A stretch of 64,000 bases of DNA from NCBI RefSeq assembly GCF_946151075.1, contig NZ_CAMGZB010000001.1, forward strand, positions 1,278,001-1,342,000, given 5' to 3'. Position 1 is the stretch's first letter; every line of letters begins with the position of its first letter. The notes below the pieces were generated by a model that saw only the letters and a list, made by a program, of their open reading frames with translations, searched no databases and was not told where the DNA came from. The translations under genes and the position numbers were made by a program. This stretch comes from Neobacillus sp. Marseille-Q6967. GTDB taxonomy: Bacteria; Bacillota; Bacilli; Bacillales; Cytobacillaceae. Below, in pieces: positions 53,209 through 62,351 of this stretch.

Positions 53209-53384
53209 ATGTCCCGCAGACTAATTCATAAAAAAATAAATGGCTGCTTTTACATACCAGAAATGTTTTTCAAACATATTTATGATAAACCCCTGCTTAA
53301 TTCTTTTTCTATAGGGCAAATTATGTTTGGGATTGTGCTGACGATCAAAGGTGCTTCCCTACATAAAACGAGGGGGTGAGATGA

Positions 53385-53591
53385 ATGGCTGAAAACAACA
53401 AACGCAATCGTACCAATGATACTGGTGAGGCAGTAGGAACTGGTGTCGGTGCAGGTGCGGGAGCAGCTATGGGTTCTGCATTTGGTCCAGTGGGCACTGT
53501 TGCAGGTGCTATCGGTGGTGGAGCGGTCGGCAACAAAGTCGGTGAAAATGTTGACGATCCTAATAATGGCGCAAATAACCGAAACCAGTAA
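53385..53591 (+). CDS. Glycine-zipper small protein (68 aa)
   Basis: Polar ends around a G/A/V-rich core (GTGVGAGAGAAMGSAFGP, then GTVAGAIGGGAVGNKVGE), a glycine-zipper pattern that can insert into membranes. No specific family. AGGGGGTGAG upstream; a perfect terminator follows (53610-53646). Confidence 0.75.
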   Translation: MAENNKRNRTNDTGEAVGTGVGAGAGAAMGSAFGPVGTVAGAIGGGAVGNKVGENVDDPNNGANNRNQ

Positions 53592-53609
53592 TAAGAATAT
53601 AAGAATAGA

Positions 53610-53646
53610 AATAGCTCAGTTCAACTTGAACTGAGCTATTTTTCCT
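53610..53646 (+). terminator. Terminator
   Basis: ATAGCTCAGTTCAA / TTGAACTGAGCTAT then TTTTT. Confidence 0.9.
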
Positions 53647-53767
53647 TATATTAGTTGGATTATATAAATTTGGATGTTTTTAACATAAATAATACTTTAG
53701 ACCTAGAAGATAATATATTTGTCTACTTGATGATTCAACAAGCAGATAAACTTGGAGGTGCATTACC

Positions 53768-54412
53768 ATAAATGGAATGTTATTCTTCATAGTTCTTTTA
53801 ATAGCTATTGCTATAGGTGTCATCTTCTTTATGGGCAGGAAGAAAAATAATCCTATTCCAGCAATAGTTACACCCAAACCAATTACAAACAATCAGTATA
53901 AGGAGGAATTCGCTTTGGAAGAAAAAGAAACGAAAATTATTAAAGAAAGAGTTAAAACTGCTGAAAATGCAAAAATTCAAAGAGTAGCAGCTGCTAAGGT
54001 TGAAGCAGAAATCGGTGAAGAGTTAGCACCATTAAGAAGCCAATTAAACACAATTCAAAATGCCTTAAATCAACTTAATCAAGGCAACCAACAATCTACA
54101 ATGCAGAATCAACAGCAATCTTCAATGTCATCTGGTGGTCAGAATCAACAGCAATCTAATGACCTATTAAGACAGATGCAACAGTTTAGCTCACAAGCTC
54201 AACAACAGCAGCAAAAAACTTTTCAACAATTGCAACAATCCGTTCATCAAGCTGCTCAAATGTTAAGTAATGTAGAACAATCCATACAATCAGTTAATAT
54301 GTTAAACCAAATCACTCAACAAATTAACCAAACGCAACAACAATTACAACAACAGTCCCAAGGGCAACAATCAGGGCAAATGAATATGAACAATCAAACA
54401 TATCAGCAATAA
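53768..54412 (+). CDS. Membrane-anchored Gln-rich coiled-coil protein
   Basis: About 212 residues: one N-terminal helix (IVLLIAIAIGVIFFMG), a charged coiled coil (about 45-95) and a Gln/Ser/Met-rich tail. Function unknown. GGAGGTG (53754-53760) lies 18 bases before ATG 53777 but nine before an in-frame ATA at 53768, so initiation at ATA (or the less ideal ATG) is possible. I used the ATA only as an outer limit. Confidence 0.6.
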   Translation: MNGMLFFIVLLIAIAIGVIFFMGRKKNNPIPAIVTPKPITNNQYKEEFALEEKETKIIKERVKTAENAKIQRVAAAKVEAEIGEELAPLRSQLNTIQNALNQLNQGNQQSTMQNQQQSSMSSGGQNQQQSNDLLRQMQQFSSQAQQQQQKTFQQLQQSVHQAAQMLSNVEQSIQSVNMLNQITQQINQTQQQLQQQSQGQQSGQMNMNNQTYQQ

Positions 54413-54419
54413 TTTGTTA

Positions 54420-54458
54420 AACGTAGTTGATATCCTTGTGCTATCAGCTACGTTTTTT
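54420..54458 (+). terminator. Terminator
   Basis: ACGTAGTTGATA / TATCAGCTACGT then seven T. Confidence 0.85.
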
Positions 54459-54724
54459 TATATTTAGCTTTAATATTTCCACAGTCATTTATTTAATACA
54501 AACATTTATAATGGAAAAAATAGTTAATTGAATGTGGTTCCCTTAAACAAGTATGGTACCTAAACCGCTCCAGGTCGCATAAACCACCCCAAGGGGAAGT
54601 GTTTTTGAGCGTAATCGATACAAGATAAAATTCACAATCTATACTTTCCGTCTAGGAAAAGCTGATAAATTGAATTAGCTGTTGCAAACTAAATGTAGAT
54701 GTGTTAAATTACTTTCTGTGCAAA

Positions 54725-54747
54725 TGACCGATTTGGTATTTTGGTCA
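54725..54747. promoter_or_regulatory. TetR operator 1
   Basis: TGACCG-N11-TTGGTCA, 23 bp, 28 bases before the tetR start. It has the same form as the two sites before yhgE. Confidence 0.65.
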
Positions 54748-54774
54748 GTCTTTGAAAAAGCGAGGTGAGTGGAT

Positions 54775-55350
54775 GTGGCAGTTGTGGATCGAAGGAAGTT
54801 GATTTTGGAGGCAGCGACCAAGTCGTTTTCACTGTTTGGCTATAAAGCCACGACGATGGAGCAGGTTGCAAAGCTAGCCAACGTGGGAAAAGGAACGATC
54901 TATACCTTTTTTAAAACAAAGGAAGAATTGTTTGATGACATTATCAATTCGCTGATTGCCGAAATGAAAGAGGCGGCCGAGAGTGTCATGGATGAGAATG
55001 ATTCCTTTCAAGAAAAGGCTAATCGAGTCCTTTTAAAGGTGCTGGAATTTCGTGAAACACATCAATTAACGATTAAACTGATTCAGGAAGAGAAAGAGAT
55101 GGGGACACAAACCGTAGTCGAAGCGATGCAGCGCGTCGAGCAAAGCATCATCCAATATATCAAGGGCATCATACAGAAAGCCATTGATGACGGCGAAATC
55201 CAACCGTGCGATCCCGAACTCACAGCCTTTATCATGTTAAAATTATATTTTTCATTGATTATCGACTGGCAGAAGAACCATCCACCATTGAGAAACGAAG
55301 AAATCTCAAACTTATTTGAGTTGTACTTATTAAAAGGATTATCAAAATAG
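54775..55350 (+). CDS. TetR/AcrR family regulator
   Basis: About 191 residues. N-terminal helix-turn-helix (TKSFSLFGYKATTMEQVAKL, then ANVGKGTIYTFFKTKEELF), C-terminal ligand domain. GTG starts at 54769, 54775 and 54784 are in frame; 54775 has the best spacing from GAGGTGA. It probably represses itself and yhgE through the three TGACC/GGTCA sites. The ligand is unknown. Confidence 0.92.
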   Translation: MAVVDRRKLILEAATKSFSLFGYKATTMEQVAKLANVGKGTIYTFFKTKEELFDDIINSLIAEMKEAAESVMDENDSFQEKANRVLLKVLEFRETHQLTIKLIQEEKEMGTQTVVEAMQRVEQSIIQYIKGIIQKAIDDGEIQPCDPELTAFIMLKLYFSLIIDWQKNHPPLRNEEISNLFELYLLKGLSK

Positions 55351-55384
55351 TGGCTAGTAATAGTCATTTATTTTTACGATAAAA

Positions 55385-55448
55385 TGACCAGTTGGGGAAA
55401 TTGGTCAATAATTTTTAAAAAGAAATGACCGTTTGAGCAAAATGGTCA
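55385..55448. promoter_or_regulatory. TetR operators 2 and 3
   Basis: TGACCA-N11-TTGGTCA (55385-55407) and TGACCG-N11-ATGGTCA (55426-55448), both 23 bp with centres 41 bp apart, just upstream of the yhgE ribosome site. Confidence 0.7.
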
Positions 55449-55464
55449 ATAAGGAGGAATAAGG

Positions 55465-57624
55465 ATGAGACAGTTTTCAGCGGAACTTAAAAATATCTTT
55501 TCCAATCGCAAAGTGTTGATTCCGATTATCGCAATTCTCTTTATCCCGGTCCTGTATGCGGGAATGTTCTTGTGGGCGTTCTGGGATCCATACGCTTATT
55601 TAGAGAATCTGCCCGTGGCGATTGTGAATCAGGATAAGGGAGCGGAGCTTGACGGCAAGCAGCTCGAGCTCGGGAAGGACTTAACGGAAAAATTAACCGA
55701 CAGTCAACAGTTCGACTTTCATGTTGTCGAAAAAGAACAAGGATACAAAGGTTTAGAGGAGCAGGACTATTACATTCTAGTCGAGATTCCTGAGAATTTT
55801 TCCGCGAATGCCACGACATTGCTCGAAGAAAAGCCGGAGAAGTTAGAAATCAAATACGTACCGAATGAGGGCGCGAACTTCTTGTCCTCGCAAATCGGCG
55901 AAACCGCGATGAAAGAAATCAAAGCAGAAATTTCGAAAAAAATCATCGCCACCTATTCAGAAAACATCTTTGACAGCGTAACCGACATGGCCGGCGGCTT
56001 AGAACAAGCAGCCGATGGAGCAGGCCAGCTGAACGACGGAACTGCTCAAGTTAACGAGGGCGTTGGACAAATCAAAACAAACCTTGAAACATTAGCGAGC
56101 AAAAGCATCGAATTCGAAGAAGGCGTCCAAAGCGCCGCCGCTGGCTCAACCGAACTAGCAAAAGGCTCAGCCGAACTCAACCAAGGCTTGCAACAATTAG
56201 ACGATAATTATTCTAAACTGGTGACAGGCACCGCAAAAGCACAAGCGGGTGCCGAGCAGATGAAAAAACAACTTCCAGCGGGGATTACTGCAGGGATTTC
56301 TGCTAAGCTAACGGAAAGTTCTACTGCTTTAAATGCGGGAATTGACCAGTTTGAAGGGGAGTTGGGTTCCACGTTGTCATCGCAGATTGCTGATCAGATG
56401 ATTGCCCAGCAGAAGGCGAAAATGCAAGAACTGGCCGGTGCCATGATTGCGAACGGGGTTCCAGCAGAAACGGTTAATAAAATCATGGAAGAGCAGCAGC
56501 AAACTGCTCCAACGAAGGAACAAGTACAACAACAGGTTGCCCAAGGCATCAACCCAGGACTGCATCAAGGTTTCACACAGTTCAAAACTGGAGTGAACAG
56601 CCAATTACTAGGCGCAACCAACGGACTGGAAGAAGAATTGAAAAAACAAACCGATCCGGCCTTTGACCAATTAATCAGCGGCATCGGTGAAATCAATGAA
56701 AACCAGGTCAAAATCCAGCAAGGAATCCACCAGCTGGCAGAAGGTTCAGCCGCTTTAAATAGCGGTGCGAACGAATTATCATCCGGTATGGGACAGTTGT
56801 CAGATGGCTCCGAAAAAATCGCCGATGGCACAGGAAAACTCGCTGCCGGCTCTGAAGAATTGAAAACAGGTACAGAAAAACTTCAAGATGGAACAACAGA
56901 ATTAAAGGATAAATTAGCAGAGGGAGCCGAGAAAGCGGGCAGCGTCCAAGCTAACGGTGACACATACGACATGATGGGCGAACCGGTTACCGTGGAAAAA
57001 GACGCCATTAACACAGTGCCAAACTACGGAACAGGCTTTGCACCCTACTTTATCTCACTAGGGCTCTTTGTCGGTGCGTTATTGTTATCGATTGTTTACC
57101 AATTACGCGAACCAGCACTGCAGCCAAAATCGGCGCTACAATGGTTCACAAGTAAACTTGGCGTCATCGTAATGGTTGGTGTGATTCAAGCTTTAGTCGT
57201 GGACTTCGTACTGTTAGTTGGCTTAGGCATTGAAGTCCAAAGCCTAGGATTGTTCATCGTAACATCCATTATCACCAGCATCGTGTTCATCACGTTGGTC
57301 CAGATGCTCGTGACAACCTTGGCAGACGTCGGCCGCTTCGTCGCAATTCTAATCTTAATCATGCAATTAACCACAAGCGCGGGTACATTCCCGCTGGCGT
57401 TAATTCCAGACGCGTTGCAGGCCTTCAACGCATACCTGCCAATGACGTACACCGTACAAGCGTTCAAAGCCGTCATCTCTAGCGGCGACTATTCTTATAT
57501 GTGGCAAAACAACTTCATCCTATTGGGTTATGCAGCCTGCTTCATGCTCGTCACACTTGGCTACTTCGTGGTCAAATTCAAACGAGGTCATGCAGGCGAG
57601 ACAATAGTGGAACAAACAGCATAA
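55465..57624 (+). CDS. yhgE: YhgE/Pip family membrane protein
   Basis: 719 residues. One N-terminal helix (about 17-37), a large extracellular region (about 40-520) with the repeated G/A/D/L pattern of YhgE (AADGAGQLNDGTAQVNEG, then SSGMGQLSDGSEKIADGTGK), and five or six helices at the C-terminus of ABC-2-permease type. The family includes phage-infection protein Pip and ESX/type VII-associated EsaA. Substrate unknown; TetR control suggests a toxic compound or envelope stress. AAGGAGGAA upstream. Confidence 0.88.
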   Translation: MRQFSAELKNIFSNRKVLIPIIAILFIPVLYAGMFLWAFWDPYAYLENLPVAIVNQDKGAELDGKQLELGKDLTEKLTDSQQFDFHVVEKEQGYKGLEEQDYYILVEIPENFSANATTLLEEKPEKLEIKYVPNEGANFLSSQIGETAMKEIKAEISKKIIATYSENIFDSVTDMAGGLEQAADGAGQLNDGTAQVNEGVGQIKTNLETLASKSIEFEEGVQSAAAGSTELAKGSAELNQGLQQLDDNYSKLVTGTAKAQAGAEQMKKQLPAGITAGISAKLTESSTALNAGIDQFEGELGSTLSSQIADQMIAQQKAKMQELAGAMIANGVPAETVNKIMEEQQQTAPTKEQVQQQVAQGINPGLHQGFTQFKTGVNSQLLGATNGLEEELKKQTDPAFDQLISGIGEINENQVKIQQGIHQLAEGSAALNSGANELSSGMGQLSDGSEKIADGTGKLAAGSEELKTGTEKLQDGTTELKDKLAEGAEKAGSVQANGDTYDMMGEPVTVEKDAINTVPNYGTGFAPYFISLGLFVGALLLSIVYQLREPALQPKSALQWFTSKLGVIVMVGVIQALVVDFVLLVGLGIEVQSLGLFIVTSIITSIVFITLVQMLVTTLADVGRFVAILILIMQLTTSAGTFPLALIPDALQAFNAYLPMTYTVQAFKAVISSGDYSYMWQNNFILLGYAACFMLVTLGYFVVKFKRGHAGETIVEQTA

Positions 57625-57631
57625 TTTATAA

Positions 57632-57672
57632 GAACAGCGGGCATCGCTAATAGCGAGCCCGTTGTTTTTTTA
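57632..57672 (+). terminator. yhgE terminator
   Basis: AACAGCGGGC / GCCCGTTGTT with an inner TCGCTAATAGCGA hairpin, then T7. Confidence 0.85.
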
Positions 57673-57689
57673 TTTGGGGTTGAGGGAGG

Positions 57690-58250
57690 CTGGTATGGTT
57701 TTGTGCCGAATTTGAGGGTTATGTACCTGCAAGCCTAATTTATGTGCCAAAATGACCCGCTTATGTGCCAACTCATCTCGAAGTCTGATCTAAACATCGA
57801 AAAAGCCAGGGCGGAGCCTGGCTTATGACATTGTCCACTCCTTATTATGGATATTTTCTTCTGTACTTAGCTGTGATTTTGGATTCAGGGTTCATTTTGG
57901 AATGACCTTTTTTCGGCGAAATCCTCTTACGTGCCAAATTCAAAGTTTTATGTGCCATGTAAAACAATTTACGTGCCAAAATGACCCGTTTACGTGCCAA
58001 CTTATCTCGAAGCCCGTCCCAAACACGGAAAAACCAGGGTGGAGCCCGGCTTATGACATTATATTTCCAATATTATGGATAAAACCTTCCATATTTAACT
58101 TCTATTTTGGAGCCAAGGCCCATTTGAAAATACCTTTTTTCGGTGAAAATCCTCTTACGTGCCAAGTAAACCAATTTATGTGCCAAAATGACTCGTTTAT
58201 GTGCCAAACATCTAAAAGCCCCGAACCCAACACGGAGCCCGGCTCATGAC
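57690..58250. repeat. Three-copy array with TTATGTGCCAA words
   Basis: Copies begin near 57740, 57970 and 58185. Each has TTTA(T/C)GTGCCAAAATGAC, then a second GTGCCAA word 21 bases on, then CTCGAAGC and an AAAACCAGGG-GGAGCC(T/C)GGC hairpin followed by TTATGACATT. The words are the reverse complement of the GGCACATAA words at 17191. Confidence 0.85.
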
Positions 58251-58320
58251 ATTAAATCCCTTAGCCTCGCTAATTGAATAATCGATGCTTTTTTAAATTA
58301 TCTACCAAACCCAATTAATC

Positions 58321-58870
58321 TCAAACCAGTTTATGTACAGTAGCCCGCCAACCAAAAGGCTCTTCAAACCCCTCAAGCTTCTCCATAATCACCCGCGCAC
58401 ACTCCTCAAGCGGAATCCCGCGCCGTATCCACCTCAACATCATAAACCTCACCCTGCCGATGAACAAAACCCAGCTGCAGCACCGCCTGACCAACACAAC
58501 GATCACCCCGAGCCAACTCCCGCCGCGCAAGCTCACCCACAGGACAATGCACCCCCACAAACAACACCGGATAATCCCGAAGTGTCTCCACACAATCTCG
58601 AAACGTCGCATCATCATGCAAAATCTGGTCCACCACCAAATTCACACCCTGATCCGAAAACATGCGCACAGTCCGATGAAACAACACCTCCGTCGCCACC
58701 GGAACCAGCCGAGCCCCCGACTCCCGATCCTCCATCAGCTCAATCAACCTATCAAAATCATCAATACTCAACCGGAAATAGCCCGGCATCCGCACCGCCA
58801 GCGCCTCCGCCAACGACGTCTTCCCCGAACTCGACACCCCATTCAACAACACAATCTTCCCCAGAGCCAT
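58321..58870 (-). pseudogene. Frameshifted chloramphenicol-phosphotransferase-like ATPase
   Basis: ATG 58870 opens a P-loop kinase (IVLLNGVSSSGKTSLAEAL, then RLSIDDFDRLIE and FVGVHCPVGELARRE) of the CPT-like group. The frame ends at TGA 58406. The expected tail (PLEECARVIMEKLEGF, EPFGWRATVHKLV) lies in another frame to TGA 58321. Removing one base near 58410 joins them (VDTARDS to LEECARVI). It is a real frameshift or a sequencing error. The gene is visibly richer in G/C than the neighbours, a sign of transfer. Confidence 0.75.
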
Positions 58871-58993
58871 CCGCCGCTACCACCCTCTTTTGAAAAATAA
58901 ACCTATATAGGTTTCCTCTATTATTTTACGATATAAACAAAGTTCTAAAATACGAAAATAGCAAGCACCGTAATAACGCAGGACCTAAATAGA

Positions 58994-59021
58994 AAAGCCA
59001 GGCTCTCAAAAAGCCTGGCTT
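58994..59021 (-). terminator. Terminator of the 59020-59166 gene
   Basis: Minus strand: AAGCCAGGCT / AGCCTGGCTT then TTCTATTT; the stem overlaps the stop codon. Confidence 0.8.
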
Positions 59022-59166
59022 AGGTCATCTCGATATCCTTGGAGGAAGGTTCATCGGAAGGGGCGTTGGACAATTGATTAGAAACAAATTCGAATAAGTG
59101 CGAAAGATACTTGTTAAGCTCAAAACCTTCTTCATTAGCAAACTCAGATATAGGCTTGATCAACAT
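59020..59166 (-). CDS. Small acidic protein (48 aa)
   Basis: ATG 59166 has GGGAGG six bases upstream. The product starts MLIKPISEFANEEGFELNKY, has a hydrophobic helix stretch (LSHLFEFVSNQL) and an acidic/Ser-rich end. No family recognised. The terminator at its stop supports a real gene. A cre-like site lies about 100 bases upstream. Confidence 0.6.
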   Translation of the reverse strand: MLIKPISEFANEEGFELNKYLSHLFEFVSNQLSNAPSDEPSSKDIEMT

Positions 59167-59267
59167 TATAACCTCCCAAAATTAGTATCTACTTTTATCA
59201 TTCCCAAACTATCAGTCTCTTATACATTTAATTTTCAATAATTTGTATAGGAATCACAAACCTTTTT

Positions 59268-59282
59268 TTGTAAACGCTTCCC
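59268..59282. promoter_or_regulatory. cre-like CcpA site
   Basis: TTGTAAACGCTTCCC fits the cre consensus WTGNAANCGNWNNCW at all but the last position. Confidence 0.35.
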
Positions 59283-59329
59283 TCCTAATGTATGTCCACT
59301 TTTAAGAAAGTGACACGGCACCAGCCCAT

Positions 59330-59365
59330 AAAAAAAGCCAGTTCCCAACTTTGGGACCTGGCTTT
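59330..59365 (-). terminator. Terminator of the 59395-59538 gene
   Basis: AAAGCCAGGTCCCAAA / TTGGGAACTGGCTTTTTT on the minus strand. Confidence 0.8.
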
Positions 59366-59394
59366 AGAAAATAAATTTGTCGTTTTACTCCAAC

Positions 59395-59538
59395 TTATAG
59401 TCCAATATGGATGGTTTGCCCGTCATTTTCGACCTGACCATTTGTCTGATCTTCGTTCACCGTGGCAAAGCGGTCCAACCCTCCGCTCGCAACAAATAAC
59501 ACCAACGCCACAAACAATGCAATTAAAACCTTTTTCAT
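59395..59538 (-). CDS. Small secreted peptide (47 aa)
   Basis: ATG 59538 with GGGGGC upstream. Signal peptide (KKVLIALFVALVLFVASGG) then a polar, acidic 27-residue end (TVNEDQTNGQVENDGQTI). A terminator follows. No family recognised; the form suits an exported signalling peptide or wall-associated peptide, but there is no Rap-type gene beside it. Confidence 0.6.
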   Translation of the reverse strand: MKKVLIALFVALVLFVASGGLDRFATVNEDQTNGQVENDGQTIHIGL

Positions 59539-59786
59539 TTTGAAAAGCCCCCAGTTTGTATTCTCTATCTAACATAATAGACGCAGGAGAATTGTCTAGG
59601 GTATCCTAAATCGTTAGACAAATTCTGCACGCACCGTGAGACGATTCGACAAAAACTAGTCGTTTCTACCTAACCATTCGTTATGCTAACATAACAATAC
59701 TCCCAAAATATGTGAAAAGTTTGACGGAACCCCCATATAATCCCAAATTCCGATGTATAATGTAGTAAGAGGGAGGATGGACAGAA

Positions 59787-60326
59787 ATGCGACAAAAACG
59801 AGAATACAAATCCCCGCTAGCAGCGTGTGTTTGGTCAAGCCTTATGCCAGGATTCGGACAACTCTATAACAAAGATTACATTATTGGTGTAATTTTGATC
59901 GGGTTCGAAATACTCGTAAACATCTATTCTAACCTAAATCTCGCGCTGTTTTATTCTTTTATTGGGGATTTCACTCAAGCGCACAACGTTATCAACTACC
60001 GCTGGGGCATGTTCTACCCATCCTTATACGGCTTTTCTATTTGGCAGGCCTACAACTCCGCTAAGGCCCACAATGCAAGGAAATTTGAACAAGAAGTCAA
60101 ACAACGCACCTATCTCACTGGTTTCATCGCCGGAATGGTCATCGGCATGGACCTTGGCCTCTTCTGGCACAACTACTCCATCTTTCACCAAAATAAATTC
60201 CTATACTACCTAGACATGCCCGTCTTCAACGGAATCCTTTACGGAATAACCTTCGGCTTCATCGGCAGCATCCTCGAAAACATGATCTTTCGAAAAATAA
60301 AAACTCAAAAACAACCAGTCTCCTAA
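59787..60326 (+). CDS. TM2-like membrane protein, single-unit relative of 23151-23915
   Basis: 179 residues. SPLAACVWSSLMPGFGQLYN and GDFTQAHNVINYRWGMFYPS share the layout of each half of the 23151 protein. Four or five helices. Function unknown. GGGAGGATGG before ATG. Confidence 0.7.
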   Translation: MRQKREYKSPLAACVWSSLMPGFGQLYNKDYIIGVILIGFEILVNIYSNLNLALFYSFIGDFTQAHNVINYRWGMFYPSLYGFSIWQAYNSAKAHNARKFEQEVKQRTYLTGFIAGMVIGMDLGLFWHNYSIFHQNKFLYYLDMPVFNGILYGITFGFIGSILENMIFRKIKTQKQPVS

Positions 60327-60361
60327 ATCGAGAACTGGTTTTAATTCGACAAAATACGGGT

Positions 60362-60374
60362 GGTGCCTGTCACC
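60362..60374. repeat. GGTGCCTGTCACC core
   Basis: Short copy of the dispersed element, without the left hairpin, 45 bases before the racemase-like gene. Confidence 0.6.
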
Positions 60375-60418
60375 GTTACCTGATAAAATAAGCAGAAAAC
60401 TAGAAGAGGTGCAACATA

Positions 60419-61069
60419 TTGAAGAAGAGAAGAATCGCCTGCCTGCATGCCCACTATTCTAATATCGAATATATTGAAAATGCGCTATCAGAATATTCCA
60501 TTGAACTAGTTCATTTTGTAGACCCAGGACTTATCCATCGCGTGACCAATGATCAAAACTTTCACCAATACCAGGCTCAGCAAAAGGTAAAGGAGCAAAT
60601 AGAGTGGATCGCTCAATGTGGAGTCGATGCCATCCTCATCACCTGCACGAACTACATAGCTCTGTTAGAAGAGAACCCAACAAATCTACCAATCATTAAA
60701 ATTGATGAACCTTACTTTGAAATCATTTGCAGCATCAACAAGCCGCAAACGATGGTGTTTAGTAATCCTGAAACAGTCAAAGGCACAATGAATCGGCTGT
60801 ACCAGTATGCAGAAACACACAACAGGACAATCGACATCGAAGTCGCCATTATCGAGAATTCCTTTTCACTGTTAATGCAAGGGAAGAAGGACGAATACCA
60901 AAAGGAAATTGTTAAATTCTTAAAGCAGCTGCCAACCGATAGAATCATCTCCGTCGCTCAACTTTCCATGGTCGCAGCTGCTCGGCAAGTGGAAGGAGAG
61001 ACTGGAAAGGTCATCATCCATCCCTTAAATTCATTAGTTGGTGAGGTTAAAAAGAGGATTCTGGAATAA
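60419..61069 (+). CDS. Asp/Glu racemase-superfamily protein
   Basis: 216 residues from TTG 60419 (AGAGGTG seven bases upstream). The racemase fold is shown by DAILITCTNYIALLE, with a Cys in the first active-site position, but the second catalytic Cys is not evident (LSMVAAARQVEGETG occupies that place). It may therefore be a non-racemase member. Substrate unknown. Confidence 0.7.
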   Translation: MKKRRIACLHAHYSNIEYIENALSEYSIELVHFVDPGLIHRVTNDQNFHQYQAQQKVKEQIEWIAQCGVDAILITCTNYIALLEENPTNLPIIKIDEPYFEIICSINKPQTMVFSNPETVKGTMNRLYQYAETHNRTIDIEVAIIENSFSLLMQGKKDEYQKEIVKFLKQLPTDRIISVAQLSMVAAARQVEGETGKVIIHPLNSLVGEVKKRILE

Positions 61070-61097
61070 GAACGATACAATTTGCTCAATTCTATTA

Positions 61098-61133
61098 AAA
61101 AGCCAGCCTCCACATGTGGAAGACTGGCTAAAT
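61098..61133 (-). terminator. Terminator of the LysM/P60 gene
   Basis: AGCCAGTCTTCCACATGTGGAGGCTGGCT on the minus strand (split in stem and loop), then TTTTTAAT. Confidence 0.8.
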
Positions 61134-61136
61134 GGT

Positions 61137-62351
61137 TTAATAGAATTTCTTAAATCCATCAAAGTGACTTTGGTAGTACGAGTTTGATAGACTCGTAATG
61201 GTTACGCCGGTTCTTTCATCACCTGCGTGGATGAATTGATTGTTTCCAAGATAAATACCAACATGGGAAATTCCCGGTTTGTATGTATTTTCGAAAAAGA
61301 CAAGATCACCTGGCTGCGGATTGTTGACGTAGTAAGATCGGGCATAATAGCCTTCAGCCGAATAGCGTCCAATTTTTTTGCCAGATTGGTTGGCAACATA
61401 ATAGATAAAGCCGCTGCAGTCGAAACCTGCAGGGGTTGATCCGCCCCACACATATGGAACACCTACTAAACTCTTAGCAACGTCCACTATGCTCTTTGAC
61501 GATACTGGAGCCGGAGCAGGAGTTGGAGCCGGAGCAGGAGTTGGAGCCGGAGTGGCAGCTGCAGTTCCTTTTACCTTCAGCTTTTGCCCTACATAAATCA
61601 TATCGGAGGTTAATCCATTTAAAGATTTTAACTCCGCAACCGTTGTTCCAAACTGTCTAGAAATTCTACCAAGGGTATCGCCACTTTTAACGATGTAATC
61701 CGTAACGTTTGTTGATGGAGGAGCTGCCGGGGCTGCTGGAGCCGGAGCCGGTGCTGGCGCAGTTCCCTTAATCTTTAATTTTTGTCCAACATAGATCAGA
61801 TCGGAGGTCAGCCCGTTCCATGATTTTAAATTGGCCACGGTCGTGTTAAATTGTCTCGCGATTTTCCCGAGATAGTCGCCACTTTTAACAACATACTCCG
61901 TAGCGGATGTATTCGCTGGAGCCGGTGTTTGGGGCGCAGGAGCTGGAGTTGTCACCGTTACCGCAGCAGAGACCTTCAATTTCTGGCCTGCAAAAATCAA
62001 GTCGGAAGTAAGGCCATTTAAATCCTTTAACTTTTGTACAGTTAAGCCGAACTGCGGAGCAATTTTTCCGAGATAGTCGCCGCTTTTGACAGTATACTCG
62101 GTAACCGTAGTTAATTTGGCTACGGGCTCAGCAGTATCCGCGGACACCTTTAGTACCTGATTCACATAGATGGTGTCTGATTCCAAGCCGTTCAACGTCT
62201 TCAGTTCGCTCACGCTTGTTTGATATTTTGAAGCAATTTTTGATAATGAATCACCCTTTTGAACGGTATAGTTCTCGGCAAAAGCCGTTCCCGCATAAAC
62301 CGTCGAAAGGAGGGCGGCTGTCGAAACAGCACGTACAATCGTTTTCTTCAA
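61137..62351 (-). CDS. Four-LysM NlpC/P60 DL-endopeptidase (LytE/CwlS type)
   Basis: 404 residues. Signal peptide (1-25), four LysM domains (about 27-70, 85-128, 150-193, 217-260, each with [10 protein letters not shown] or similar), P/A-rich linkers, and an NlpC/P60 domain (about 290-404) with catalytic Cys in [13 protein letters not shown] and His in ISHVGIYLG. It cuts D-Glu-DAP bonds in wall peptides. B. subtilis LytE has three LysM and CwlS four. ATG with AGGTGATG upstream. Confidence 0.93.
   Translation of the reverse strand: MKKTIVRAVSTAALLSTVYAGTAFAENYTVQKGDSLSKIASKYQTSVSELKTLNGLESDTIYVNQVLKVSADTAEPVAKLTTVTEYTVKSGDYLGKIAPQFGLTVQKLKDLNGLTSDLIFAGQKLKVSAAVTVTTPAPAPQTPAPANTSATEYVVKSGDYLGKIARQFNTTVANLKSWNGLTSDLIYVGQKLKIKGTAPAPAPAPAAPAAPPSTNVTDYIVKSGDTLGRISRQFGTTVAELKSLNGLTSDMIYVGQKLKVKGTAAATPAPTPAPAPTPAPAPVSSKSIVDVAKSLVGVPYVWGGSTPAGFDCSGFIYYVANQSGKKIGRYSAEGYYARSYYVNNPQPGDLVFFENTYKPGISHVGIYLGNNQFIHAGDERTGVTITSLSNSYYQSHFDGFKKFY

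Noticed and set aside
58333-58900. Plus-strand Pro/His-rich frames of 146-186 codons
   Set aside because: Shadows of the G/C-rich phosphotransferase gene on the other strand; no known motif.
59292-59543. 83-codon plus-strand frame
   Set aside because: It overlaps a terminator and the small secreted gene on the minus strand, which has a signal peptide and ribosome site.
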